A stretch of DNA of 33,972 nucleotides. Origin: Abiotrophia sp. HMSC24B09 (lineage in GTDB: Bacteria > Bacillota > Bacilli > Lactobacillales > Aerococcaceae). The stretch is from NCBI RefSeq assembly GCF_001815865.1, contig NZ_KV822201.1:373-34344 (forward strand). Direction: 5' to 3'. Below are positions 6,930 through 15,346 of this stretch, one piece after another. Position numbers and translations under genes: made by a program. The notes beneath the pieces were generated by a model, which ran no database searches, was not told where the DNA came from, and was given only the letters and a program-made list of their open reading frames with translations. The stretch's first letter is position 1, and each line of letters opens with the position of its first letter.

Positions 6930-8906
6930 CTACTTACTCTCTATAATAATGTTTGGCATAAATTTATTAGATGTCTTACGCATTGCTAATACCATATGAT
7001 ATGTCTGCGGTTTATTCGCAGCAAGGAAGTGCACAGCCGTCTGATTCATAGCAAAATTATAGGCGACATTTCGACCATCCTGGAACCGAACCTTAATGAA
7101 TTTAAATGGAAATGGCACATCAGTAATTTCTTTTTGCCAAGACGCATAGTCAAGATTGCCTGCCTGACTAACCACCGCAATCTTCAAGCGACATTCCTTG
7201 TTGATTGGGACCGCAACTTCTACTTCAATTTCAACTTGGTCTTCCCCTACTAACTTGCTTCCAAGAACGCTTACTGTAGCCTTATGTTTTGGCCCACTTC
7301 TTCTATCACCAGATAGTCGTGGAGACCGCTCTTTGCTAGCACTAGACCCCTTGCCAAAGCCTGTTGGTGGCATAAGTAAGGTACCATACTTTTTAGCCAA
7401 TCGGCTAGTTGCAGAAAAGCCGTTTTTAGATGTTTCCGTCTCAAAATATTCTTGAATCGCCTTACGAGAGTTACGTATGATTCGCTTCACTAAAGTGAAC
7501 TTATCACCATCAACCCAATCCGCGTGGTCTGCATTCTCTGAAGCTCTTAAATACTCCTCTAAACTATCATGCTCATAATATAGAGGGGACAATTTTACAG
7601 CCGACCTTGGAACAAACATACCTAAAAGCATATGTTTTTCACTTTGAATAGGGCCTGTTGGAACCCACGATTCGTCTATCGCATATCGTACAACCATACC
7701 TGGCATTCGAGAAAAGGCAAGTACCCTAGAGTTATGCGATTCAATTTTATCCTTGGAGTAATTTCCAAAATATGCCAATGGTGATTGATAATAATCTGGT
7801 GGTCCCATCTTCAGTTCTTCACGACTCGCTTCTATAAATGCTACATATCCAATCTCTTCAGTAGTATTAGCTAAGTCTTTACGATGAATAGCAATCGGTT
7901 TGACTACTATCTTATCAGAGACACTGTTTCCTAATAATGCAGAATTATAGATATCTTGCATCACACGGAAAACAGGAAGCATGGTGCTTTTTAGAATAGG
8001 GCGATCATTTACCCTACATAATAATTGAGCTCTCTTAAAGTGAGTACTGTAGGTTTTGTTATTTATACGCGGATAGTACCATCTTTGAACAGCAACTTCT
8101 ATCTCACTTGAAAGTTCGTTTAACCAACCACACTTTTCTTTTATTGGATCATTGCTAGTCTCATGATTAATAAACTCTTTCTTGAGATAAGGAATTATAA
8201 TACTAGTACCTGTTTCATCCCCACTATAACGACGCAGGTTGAAAATCGAGAGAAATTCCTGTATAGTTTCGGGATCTACGATAGGATATATTCGATTACC
8301 ATTTTCGCTTTCTACACCCCACCAGGCGATCCCTCTATTACTCTTCGTCAATAAGCGATATGGTTGCTTATTATCTTCTATCAATGAAGCAATAAGACGT
8401 TCTTGATAGCCACTTTTTCGCTTAATGCGTGTGTAGTAAATAACTAGTCCTACTCCAACACGAAAATAGCTAGTCTTACCTAGACCCCAACTACCACCCG
8501 CACCTTCAACGTCCTGATTCTTTCCTATACCAAAGACTAACTTATGGAAGTTAGACTCATTTAATACTTCAGGTACTTCAGAAGTGAAGCTCCCAGTCAA
8601 GCCTGTAGTTCCACTATCTTCAATGGATAAAAAATGTTGAGTTCTAGGAAATCGTCTAGTAAGTTCTGGACCAACTTCTTCAAACCATCTACTTAGTTCT
8701 TGAGATTCAAACTGTCCAACATGATAATCCACATAGGTGAATCCATTAGCACTTCTGTCAATCGAAGCATCTAAACTATTCTGTATAGACTCACGAACTA
8801 GTAAATCAACCATAGGTAAGCTTCTATTCTGTAAAGACCGAAGAATGGAAGACCCGTCTTGCGCCATACTTTGAGGATCTTCAGGCGCCAATTTAATCCT
8901 TAACAT
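6930..8906 (-). CDS. GHKL (MutL/MORC-like) ATPase
   Basis: A GHKL-fold ATP-binding protein of about 658 residues. Motif N1 is RESIQNSLDA with catalytic Glu39 and Mg-binding Asn43; motif N2 is IEDSGTTGLTG with Asp97; the lid is GAGGSWGLGKTSYF (about residues 135-148); motif N4 is the GTSIIIPY strand. The middle region would be the S5-like transducer, and the C-terminal 200 residues, after a Ser/Lys-rich linker (SRLAKKYGT to KGSSASKERS), look like a beta-rich domain. MORC/MutL-type proteins clamp DNA by ATP-driven dimerisation. I choose the ATG at 8906, preceded by AGAGGAG; it overlaps the end of the Z1 gene by 14 bases, so the two are coupled and probably equimolar. The ATPase fold is very likely; action on DNA is inferred from family and context. 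Confidence 0.88.
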   Translation of the reverse strand: MLRIKLAPEDPQSMAQDGSSILRSLQNRSLPMVDLLVRESIQNSLDASIDRSANGFTYVDYHVGQFESQELSRWFEEVGPELTRRFPRTQHFLSIEDSGTTGLTGSFTSEVPEVLNESNFHKLVFGIGKNQDVEGAGGSWGLGKTSYFRVGVGLVIYYTRIKRKSGYQERLIASLIEDNKQPYRLLTKSNRGIAWWGVESENGNRIYPIVDPETIQEFLSIFNLRRYSGDETGTSIIIPYLKKEFINHETSNDPIKEKCGWLNELSSEIEVAVQRWYYPRINNKTYSTHFKRAQLLCRVNDRPILKSTMLPVFRVMQDIYNSALLGNSVSDKIVVKPIAIHRKDLANTTEEIGYVAFIEASREELKMGPPDYYQSPLAYFGNYSKDKIESHNSRVLAFSRMPGMVVRYAIDESWVPTGPIQSEKHMLLGMFVPRSAVKLSPLYYEHDSLEEYLRASENADHADWVDGDKFTLVKRIIRNSRKAIQEYFETETSKNGFSATSRLAKKYGTLLMPPTGFGKGSSASKERSPRLSGDRRSGPKHKATVSVLGSKLVGEDQVEIEVEVAVPINKECRLKIAVVSQAGNLDYASWQKEITDVPFPFKFIKVRFQDGRNVAYNFAMNQTAVHFLAANKPQTYHMVLAMRKTSNKFMPNIIIESK

Positions 8907-11622
8907 CGTTTTTCTCCTCTTCATCACTAAAATTACTTACATTCGGACTCACATACTCTACTGTAGAAGTATTTTCACTAGATCCCGGAATCCAAATACT
9001 AATACCGATCGCATCATGGTCTAACCCAAGAGATTCCCGATTATCTCCCATATTCGGAGTTACGCCATCTTTTGCAATTCGATAAATGAGCAACTGAGGT
9101 ACATTATCAAAATGATGCTTTCTACGAATTGCTCGTATTGCAACTGTCTCACTTTTCTTATTTTCTATAGATTCACAATTCGGTATATCTGCCAACAAAT
9201 CATTAGGACTTCTTAGCGTCCCGATAGAATAGATCTTGTCCGTGCTTCTAGCTTTGTGCTTGGTACGGATCACACTATGCGGATCATAGCCGTATATATT
9301 CCAATCACTATTACTATCTGCTGGCTCAACTTGACCTTTAGAGGAGAATACAACCGACCAATTTTCTAATTTGTGTTGATTCTTTTCACACCATTCCACC
9401 AATGATGACAGCATATCAAACGTGTTATTTTCTCGCACCACATAATACTTACTTAAGTACTTAGCAACATCAACAAAACTAACATCTCGCCAAACCATGT
9501 ATTTTCCTGTTACTTCTGGAACGCTTAATGAATTTAAGAACTCTTCGGTTAGTCTGAAGTTTGCTTTAAGTTTCTCTACATTATTATCATAGTAAACTAC
9601 TTGTGGACGGAACCCATTAAAATTGAATTCTGTACTTATGGCTTGCTGCATGCGATTGGATGCTGTTAAACGAATTAGGCTTAAATTAGGCGACTGCTTC
9701 AATCTCACACCATAGTCAGTCGGCTTTAGGCGATTTTTCGCTAAGACCTCTATCTCCTCACGCAATTCCTCATTCATTTGAGATAGAAACTGATATTTTA
9801 TATGGGTATCGGTATCAAGCCATATTCTAGGGAATATCTCATACCCTTTACGGTAACCGAACCAACGAGCCATCTGCATCAGGGTATCAGCAGTTCGACT
9901 TTGTCGTAAGAAATAAGTAGATACTAAACCTTGGATCGTAAGCCCACGCGCTAGTGTATTGCCTCCTACCACAATAAAAGCTGGCGCTTGAGACATTGCT
10001 TTATCAGGATACACTAAACGAATATGTTCATCACTATGTCTGTTGGCATTGCCTCGACTATTATCTATCGCCAAATGAAATCCCTTATGGTAGGATAAAG
10101 CCCCATTATCATCAATCTTAATATGGCTAATATACTCTTGGTCATCATACCGTAAAATACGTTGAACCCATCCTTTTATATTCTCCCAACGAGGATAGAC
10201 TGGGATGTTTTCAGGGTGTGGATAATCAGGAAACCCATCTAAAAACATCTCTTTGTTAAAGTCTAGTGTCTCATTTTCGTATTGGATTTTCAGCTCTTTA
10301 ATTACGCTACCACTGTTATTTTTTAAACTCTTCATATATGCTTCGATAGCTTCTGCTATAATCTTATGATCATCAACTTTAAAGCTAGTGTGCACCAACA
10401 TGCTAATTGGCTTACGGTAGTTTAGACTACGCAAAGCTGCTACGCTAATTATGAACCAATTGACCGCTTCCTTTAGTGACTTTGGAAACGGGACCTCTTC
10501 ACCAGAGCATAGACGGATTACATCATTTCTATCTTCAGATGAGATTTGCCGTACAATATCAACACTAGGGTTTTGTTCAGGCTCTGATGTCCCAAAAATC
10601 TCACTAGGCCCGATATATTCAGGCGATTTTGGTAAAACAATGATATAGTCTTTGGGATATAAAGAGTGCTCCCCTACTTCGTTAAGAATATTTGCATAAG
10701 GAGTAGCTGTATAAGCAACATAATTCATTGACTTAATACCATCTTGATGTACTAAGCTCTTTATGATCCGGTTAATCACAGTTGGTGACTCATCTGATGC
10801 AACGTCATTGGTATTAATACTTGCTTGATCAGCCTCATCATCTATAATCAAGATCTTCATTTGCTTCATCTTCTTCTGATCAGCATATAACCATCTTTTC
10901 AGAGAGTCTAAACGCGCTTTATTTTTCAAACACACCATCATATAGCGCTCGCGAGAACCATCTTCTAAGGAAAAACGACTCATGTCATATGCCGGGTTGG
11001 AGGAACGAGGAGAAGGCTTATCTATATGATTCCACACCAAAGCCCCCCCAGGTACATGTAAATCGTGAAAAAGGCGAGATGATGTCTGTTGTCTTAAAGA
11101 TTCAATAGTACCACTTAGAACAATAAATATATTAAAGCCCTGATCTGCAGCCATTGCCATTACACCAGCCATATTAGCTGTTTTCCCAGACTGAACGTTA
11201 CCAACTACTAACCCCTTAGTCGGCCCATCTTCCTGTGAGTCTAATGTCATATTCTGTAATATAGATACCGCTGATTCCTCTAGTTGTTTAACCGTCTCAT
11301 ACGACCATCCTTGTTTCAACAATCCTTTAGAATATTTTTGCCATGAGGAAGCCTCATTCTGAGATATTTCTACATCCATACGCTTATTATTCGTAAAGCA
11401 CTGGGCTTCTTGAACATTTTCTGAGGAGTAGATCCTTTTAACTAGATCATCAAAAATTTTTTCATCTATATTATTAAGCATCTTTAAACCAAATGCCTTA
11501 TTCATCCCCTCATTAGTGAAAAAACTTCCATCTATTAAATGGTGCATTTCTATTTGTTCGCTCATCTTTGCCTTTATCCATTCAATAACAAATGAATAGC
11601 TAAAATCATCATAATTTTCCAT
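8893..11622 (-). CDS. Z1-domain SF2-type helicase/ATPase
   Basis: This large protein (909 residues) combines an SF2 helicase-like motor with a Z1 domain. Walker A is GNVQSGKT with Lys147, Walker B is IIDDEADQAS (Asp261-Asp265, Glu263), and motif III is AYTATPYANIL. Late motifs follow: a GGNTLARGLT turn near residue 560 and LMQMARWFGYRKGYE, which carries the arginine fingers. Z1 domains were first described beside MORC/MutL-like ATPases and restriction genes, and appear in the Mza defence system. It heads the second transcription unit. The ATG follows GGGGGAG, and an extended -10 promoter lies about 50 bases upstream. The likely job is ATP-driven translocation or remodelling on DNA that recruits nuclease partners. 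ATPase motifs are seen directly; translocation is family knowledge. Confidence 0.9.
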   Translation of the reverse strand: MENYDDFSYSFVIEWIKAKMSEQIEMHHLIDGSFFTNEGMNKAFGLKMLNNIDEKIFDDLVKRIYSSENVQEAQCFTNNKRMDVEISQNEASSWQKYSKGLLKQGWSYETVKQLEESAVSILQNMTLDSQEDGPTKGLVVGNVQSGKTANMAGVMAMAADQGFNIFIVLSGTIESLRQQTSSRLFHDLHVPGGALVWNHIDKPSPRSSNPAYDMSRFSLEDGSRERYMMVCLKNKARLDSLKRWLYADQKKMKQMKILIIDDEADQASINTNDVASDESPTVINRIIKSLVHQDGIKSMNYVAYTATPYANILNEVGEHSLYPKDYIIVLPKSPEYIGPSEIFGTSEPEQNPSVDIVRQISSEDRNDVIRLCSGEEVPFPKSLKEAVNWFIISVAALRSLNYRKPISMLVHTSFKVDDHKIIAEAIEAYMKSLKNNSGSVIKELKIQYENETLDFNKEMFLDGFPDYPHPENIPVYPRWENIKGWVQRILRYDDQEYISHIKIDDNGALSYHKGFHLAIDNSRGNANRHSDEHIRLVYPDKAMSQAPAFIVVGGNTLARGLTIQGLVSTYFLRQSRTADTLMQMARWFGYRKGYEIFPRIWLDTDTHIKYQFLSQMNEELREEIEVLAKNRLKPTDYGVRLKQSPNLSLIRLTASNRMQQAISTEFNFNGFRPQVVYYDNNVEKLKANFRLTEEFLNSLSVPEVTGKYMVWRDVSFVDVAKYLSKYYVVRENNTFDMLSSLVEWCEKNQHKLENWSVVFSSKGQVEPADSNSDWNIYGYDPHSVIRTKHKARSTDKIYSIGTLRSPNDLLADIPNCESIENKKSETVAIRAIRRKHHFDNVPQLLIYRIAKDGVTPNMGDNRESLGLDHDAIGISIWIPGSSENTSTVEYVSPNVSNFSDEEEKNDVKD

Positions 11623-11671
11623 ATGTGCTCCCCCAATCTTGTTTCGTAATTAAAATCACATAACCGCTAAT

Positions 11672-11680
11672 ATTATATCA
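11672..11680 (-). promoter_or_regulatory. Extended -10 promoter of the Z1 operon
   Basis: On the minus strand TGA-TATAAT gives an extended -10; no good -35 is visible, which is usual for that class. Transcription would start near 11665, leaving a leader of about 43 bases before the Z1 start. Together with the terminator at 11757-11794 it separates the island into two transcription units. Confidence 0.6.
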
Positions 11681-11702
11681 TTATTCACATAGATTTGCCT
11701 TA

Positions 11703-11725
11703 TTATTTTGTATGTTCTAAAATAA
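11703..11725. promoter_or_regulatory. Palindrome upstream of the Z1 promoter (operator candidate)
   Basis: TTATTTT at 11703-11709 and AAAATAA at 11719-11725 are perfect inverted arms around a 9-base centre. The site lies just upstream of the -10 element, where a repressor or activator could act. No controller gene is encoded in the island. The region is AT-rich, so chance symmetry is possible. Confidence 0.3.
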
Positions 11726-11756
11726 AATTTCGATTAGAATGTTTGAACAAATCCAA

Positions 11757-11794
11757 TAAAAAATGGACATGGATGTTAGTCACATCCATGTCCA
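11757..11794 (-). terminator. Intrinsic terminator between the two defence units
   Basis: A perfect 12-bp stem (TGGACATGGATG at 11764-11775, CATCCATGTCCA at 11783-11794) with a 7-base loop is followed on the minus strand by TTTTTTATT. It lies 20 bases after the stop of the NgoFVII-C-like gene. Confidence 0.9.
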
Positions 11795-11813
11795 CTTCTA
11801 CCATATTCTATCT

Positions 11814-13130
11814 TCACTCTACTCCGTCAACATCCTGTGGGATATCCTTCATAAACCTTTCGAAAGCTCCTACAGGTGCAAAATCAATGTAGATAGTAGA
11901 GTAATCATCCTTCTTACGCCACAAGCGTACAGAATCAGTCCCTCGCTTCATTAGCCATTCTTTTGTAACTAGTTTTCGCTCACTTAGGCCTAATACATCA
12001 ACTAATAGCCATTGTCCTAAAGCACTTTGCCCATATAAAACTCCATTTTCGTCGCGCTCTGTCCGGCTACCTGATTGGAAGGCCTTCATTCCTTGCTGAG
12101 TTATTAGCCCAGGAATTACTTTACCATTTGGTAGCACGATATGAAATCTCAAGATCGGTTTGTCGTCCTTTGAGTATCTTGCTTGATCAGCTTCAAAGCT
12201 AAAAATATCTTTAACAAAGAAGTCAGGACACTTTCTATGAAATTCTTTAGGAATAGGAATATAAACTTCATTTAGCGGTCTCAAACGATCAGAGCCCTTG
12301 TTTTTTGACGACGCATTCCACATATTCAAACCAGATTTCTCGGGAACCTCCTTGTCCCGATAGGAATAGAGAGGCAAGTACGCCTCCACGTATTCTTCTT
12401 CAGATGTTTGGTACACACTTTGCGTTTCTTCCACAAGACTCAAGTAAGCATTTAGCAAGAATTCGAACGGATCATCTATAATATTAACATCAAATTGATT
12501 CACTACTAAAGAATCAGGAGTATCTGAATCAAAGTATTGGAAGATCTGCGAATCCCCATAAGTGTACTTATATTTTTTCAATCCATCTGACCACTGAAAA
12601 GAGGTACTAGTACGACTGAAGTCCTGTAAGTTATTTAAATCCACTAAAGGGTATGAGCACTCTTGGATCCGGAATCTCCCGGCGTCTCGTGTTATATAGT
12701 GATAGATATTGCTGTCTTCTTTAAGGCCCAAGCGCATATAATCTTGTTGCATACGTCGATTCTTAATGGCTGATATCTTATATGCAATGGCCTCAAGATC
12801 TTTTCCATATAACACTTGATCAATTTCTGCCTTATAACTCTTCAGTTGCATTACTTTTTGGAAAGATGGCGAAGACTTCATCCACGTTTTAAGGCCTATC
12901 CCTATTCGTTCTTGGCCAAAGACCGATAGAATATCATGCGGGGTATTTCCAATATCAACATTCTCGCTTTTAAATACTCGGGCATAGATAGTCTCTTGAA
13001 ACTTTGAATCTAGATAGGGAATTTCATCCCCATGTTTCTGGCGAAAAAGGTTGGATAAGGCACCATAAACTTTCAAAAACTTAATATACTGTTCGCGTTC
13101 TTCCTTCGAATATTTTTCCCACACAGACAT
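11814..13130 (-). CDS. Putative restriction protein with NgoFVII/B3-like C-terminal region
   Basis: About 438 residues. The C-terminal part (roughly from residue 260 on) reads EVPEKSGLNMW, then LNEVYIPIPKEFHRKCPDFF, LGQWLLVDVLGL, and a final ...DSVRLWRKK..YIDF. This order resembles, from memory, the B3-like DNA-recognition domain at the end of NgoFVII/BfiI-type PLD restriction enzymes. The N-terminal part lacks the HxK/GSANF motifs; instead it has TPHDILSVFGQERIGIGLKTW (near residues 60-85), which could be a degenerate PD-(D/E)XK core or a specificity domain. Start codon choice is uncertain: ATG 13130 is best spaced from GGTGA, but ATG 13133 and GTG 13142 are alternatives. It follows the first methyltransferase by a few bases, as a cognate restriction subunit would. 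Function is inferred. Confidence 0.6.
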   Translation of the reverse strand: MSVWEKYSKEEREQYIKFLKVYGALSNLFRQKHGDEIPYLDSKFQETIYARVFKSENVDIGNTPHDILSVFGQERIGIGLKTWMKSSPSFQKVMQLKSYKAEIDQVLYGKDLEAIAYKISAIKNRRMQQDYMRLGLKEDSNIYHYITRDAGRFRIQECSYPLVDLNNLQDFSRTSTSFQWSDGLKKYKYTYGDSQIFQYFDSDTPDSLVVNQFDVNIIDDPFEFLLNAYLSLVEETQSVYQTSEEEYVEAYLPLYSYRDKEVPEKSGLNMWNASSKNKGSDRLRPLNEVYIPIPKEFHRKCPDFFVKDIFSFEADQARYSKDDKPILRFHIVLPNGKVIPGLITQQGMKAFQSGSRTERDENGVLYGQSALGQWLLVDVLGLSERKLVTKEWLMKRGTDSVRLWRKKDDYSTIYIDFAPVGAFERFMKDIPQDVDGVE

Positions 13131-13145
13131 CATAATCACCACACA

Positions 13146-14366
13146 TTATTCTTGTACAATACTATAAAATTCTAGACTTGCTCGTTTCTTGATTAGTGCT
13201 AAGTACTCCTCATCTGATAGGAGTGGTATATTTTCGCGTAACTGATGTGCCTTTTCTTCAGCCTCTTGATAGGTACTTGCTAGATCAACGACATAGCTCT
13301 CACCTTCGAATTTACCATGTAAAACCGTATAGGTGACTGCATAAGGTCCGTCCATCATATCTTGATTCCTTTGGCTATCCCCGGCTATGTCTAGGGCTAG
13401 GGCAATGTTTTCCGCAATCCGCTTTATAACAGGAACCACTACACTGTTTCCTGCTTGTTTATAGAGATGACTGTCTGTTATTTCAGGTAATTTAAAATCT
13501 TTAGGGAAGCCCTGAACATTAAAAGTCTCTCTTGGTGTTAACTTTCGAATCCCGGTATCTGATAAAATCAGCGGTACATTGTGCCCGCCCATCCCCATAT
13601 TAGCAGTCAAGGTCGGAACAACACCAGACTTATTCTCTCTTACATATTGGCGACGCCATTGATAGACTGTTTCCTGGCTTGTGATAGTGTCAGCTAGCTC
13701 ACGGTAGAAGCGTTGCTTATCAGATGTGTAATAGTACTTAGCATTTTCAGCTATGTGGAAGTCAATAACATCATCTAACTTAGTAGTTAGATCTACTGAT
13801 TTTGGAAATTGAAACGTATCGAAGGCCTGTTTGTCTCGGAATCCTACAATATAGATACGTTCTCGGTTCTGAGGGATATTACCGTGATCCTTACCATTAA
13901 GAACTTTCCACTTAATATAGTAACCATTGATTGTAAGTGCCTCACGAATTACCTTGAAGGTATTACCGTGGTCATGGATCACCATGTTCTTAACGTTCTC
14001 AACAAAGACAGCCTTTGGACGTCTTGCGATCACCATGCGTAGTAGTTCAAAAAATAAGTCGCCCCGCTCATCTTCAAAACCTTTACGGTATCCTGCAATA
14101 CTAAAGGCCTGACACGGAAACCCGCCCACAACAAGATCCACTTGCTCGCCTATCTCGTCTGGGCTCACTTCGTGAATGTCACGCGGGTCCAGAAATGTAT
14201 CAGGATAATTCAAAGCATAGGTAGTACGTGCATTGGCGTCAAACTCATTCGCATACACTGTATGGAATTTTCCAGTTTGCTCGAAGCCAAGCTCAATGCC
14301 ACCGACACCACTGAAGAAGGCTGCGATATTATATTTTGCTGTTTTCTTTGTTTGTTTCTTAGGCAT
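13146..14366 (-). CDS. C5-cytosine DNA methyltransferase (first MTase of the island)
   Basis: A 406-residue DNA cytosine-C5 methyltransferase. Motif I is AAFFSGVGGIELGFEQ (about residues 15-30), motif IV is GGFPCQAFS with catalytic Cys85, motif VI is FVENVKNM, motif VIII is QNRERIYIVG, and motif X is QAGNSVVVPVIKRIAENIA. A tail of about 70 residues after motif X (starting near DGPYAVTYTVLHGKFEG) is longer than in minimal enzymes and may be a small extra domain. The ATG follows AGGAAG. It leads the first unit, about 96 bases downstream of its promoter, with a terminator-like hairpin in the leader. It shares only the general family motifs with the methyltransferase at 3013-4257, so they are not recent duplicates. 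The target sequence is unknown. Confidence 0.94.
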   Translation of the reverse strand: MPKKQTKKTAKYNIAAFFSGVGGIELGFEQTGKFHTVYANEFDANARTTYALNYPDTFLDPRDIHEVSPDEIGEQVDLVVGGFPCQAFSIAGYRKGFEDERGDLFFELLRMVIARRPKAVFVENVKNMVIHDHGNTFKVIREALTINGYYIKWKVLNGKDHGNIPQNRERIYIVGFRDKQAFDTFQFPKSVDLTTKLDDVIDFHIAENAKYYYTSDKQRFYRELADTITSQETVYQWRRQYVRENKSGVVPTLTANMGMGGHNVPLILSDTGIRKLTPRETFNVQGFPKDFKLPEITDSHLYKQAGNSVVVPVIKRIAENIALALDIAGDSQRNQDMMDGPYAVTYTVLHGKFEGESYVVDLASTYQEAEEKAHQLRENIPLLSDEEYLALIKKRASLEFYSIVQE

Positions 14367-14400
14367 AAACTTACTTCCTGTCTGAGATCATTTGATTTCG

Positions 14401-14434
14401 AAAAAGGCTACGACCTACTTGTTGGTCATAGCCT
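14401..14434 (-). terminator. Terminator-like hairpin in the leader of the first MTase gene (attenuator candidate)
   Basis: AGGCTACGACC at 14405-14415 pairs with GGTCATAGCCT at 14424-14434 with one wobble and an 8-base loop. On the minus strand it is followed by TTTTT. It lies downstream of the predicted promoter (14469-14497) and 35 bases upstream of the methyltransferase start, so it would interrupt transcripts before the gene. Confidence 0.65.
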
Positions 14435-14468
14435 ACGAGATATTATTTGCTAGGCAAACTTCTGTTCT

Positions 14469-14497
14469 ATTTTAGCATAATTAACACCCTTTGTATA
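14469..14497 (-). promoter_or_regulatory. Extended -10 promoter of the first MTase/restriction unit
   Basis: Minus strand: TATACA (four of six match the -35 consensus), 17 bases, then TGC-TAAAAT. It is the best promoter candidate in the 223-base gap before the methyltransferase. Confidence 0.5.
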
Positions 14498-14556
14498 GAA
14501 TTACGAGCTACTATCAGGCTAAGAATTCATAGCATAAAATAAGCTCGGGCGAGAAG

Positions 14557-14584
14557 AAAAAGCGCCATCACGGCGCTTTTTTTT
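14557..14584. terminator. Bidirectional terminator after the cell-wall hydrolase gene
   Basis: AAAAAGCGCC at 14557-14566 and GGCGCTTTTT at 14572-14581 form a perfect stem with a 5-base loop, with an A run on one side and an 8-base T run on the other. It ends the minus-strand hydrolase transcript and would also stop transcription coming from the left. Confidence 0.85.
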
Positions 14585-14589
14585 GCTCT

Positions 14590-15270
14590 CTAACTTGCCA
14601 ACTTCTCATTCACCAATTCCTGAACAACTTGCGCATCATAACCCGCCTCAGTCAAGCGCTCCACTCGTTCCTGTCCATTTCCCCAGTCACCTCGGATAAC
14701 GGATAAGGTCAGATCCTCTAGGTTACTACTTGTATCTGAACAACCATTCGGATGATTAGCTCCCTCAGCTTCACTGCTAGGGGCTGCACTCCCAGCCCTC
14801 GCATCATAGCGAGGCCGGGCATAGCCTAGGATGCGCCAGTCGTCACTAGCATAGTGACGTCGAACAACCTGATTGAGCCAGTTACCTTCAATAGTGTTGA
14901 CAGTTTCGCTGTCGCCGTCCACACTTTCCACGATGCCGATGTGAGATGCAGGCCCACCCCCAAAATCGAAGAAGATTAAGTCGCCAGCTTGAGGCCAGAC
15001 ATGCCCTAGCCAAATGCTCTGCTCCTGGCACCAGGTCAGATGACGAGGCACACCACATTCGCGCCCAATCAGATACGCGATGCCGGCCTCGTCCCCCATG
15101 ACAGTAACGAAGACATCGCACCAGTCATCCTCGTAGGTCACGGGATAGCCGACCGGCAGGGGCTGGACAGCGTTATAGGCATCAATGAGAGCATGATGAG
15201 CGGGGCTGCCGCCTTGGACACCTAGGTAGGCTTGGGCCTTGGAGAGAAGTGCTTGGATTTGTGGCTTCAT
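14590..15270 (-). CDS. CHAP-domain peptidoglycan hydrolase with Cpl-7 wall-binding repeat
   Basis: A 226-residue murein hydrolase. The CHAP domain covers about residues 25-150, with nucleophile Cys51 (DDWCDVFVT), base His110 (GPASHIGIVE) and the following TIEGNWLN. The C-terminal 40 residues (IRGDWGNGQERVERLTEAGY and the VVQELVNEKL that follows) are one clear CW_7/Cpl-7 repeat, which binds muropeptide in phage lysins. There is no signal peptide, so export needs the holin-like protein encoded just upstream. The start at 15270 follows AGGAGG; a longer upstream reading frame exists but has no ribosome site and a low-complexity N-terminus. No phage structural genes are present, so it belongs to the sigma/DUF1659/DUF2922 cassette rather than to a prophage, or it is a relic of one. 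Confidence 0.88.
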   Translation of the reverse strand: MKPQIQALLSKAQAYLGVQGGSPAHHALIDAYNAVQPLPVGYPVTYEDDWCDVFVTVMGDEAGIAYLIGRECGVPRHLTWCQEQSIWLGHVWPQAGDLIFFDFGGGPASHIGIVESVDGDSETVNTIEGNWLNQVVRRHYASDDWRILGYARPRYDARAGSAAPSSEAEGANHPNGCSDTSSNLEDLTLSVIRGDWGNGQERVERLTEAGYDAQVVQELVNEKLAS

Positions 15271-15346
15271 GGTTGAGTTCCTCCTTTGGATGAGTTGAGA
15301 TGGGGTTGGAGTGTGAGATGGGTGGCTTGGGGCGTGAGCGGTGAGC

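Noticed and set aside
3013..14366. BREX, DISARM or type I/III restriction system
   Set aside because: No PglZ, DrmA/DrmB, HsdS/HsdR or Mod/Res-type helicase is present; the helicase-like protein has the Z1 architecture and the methyltransferases are C5-type.
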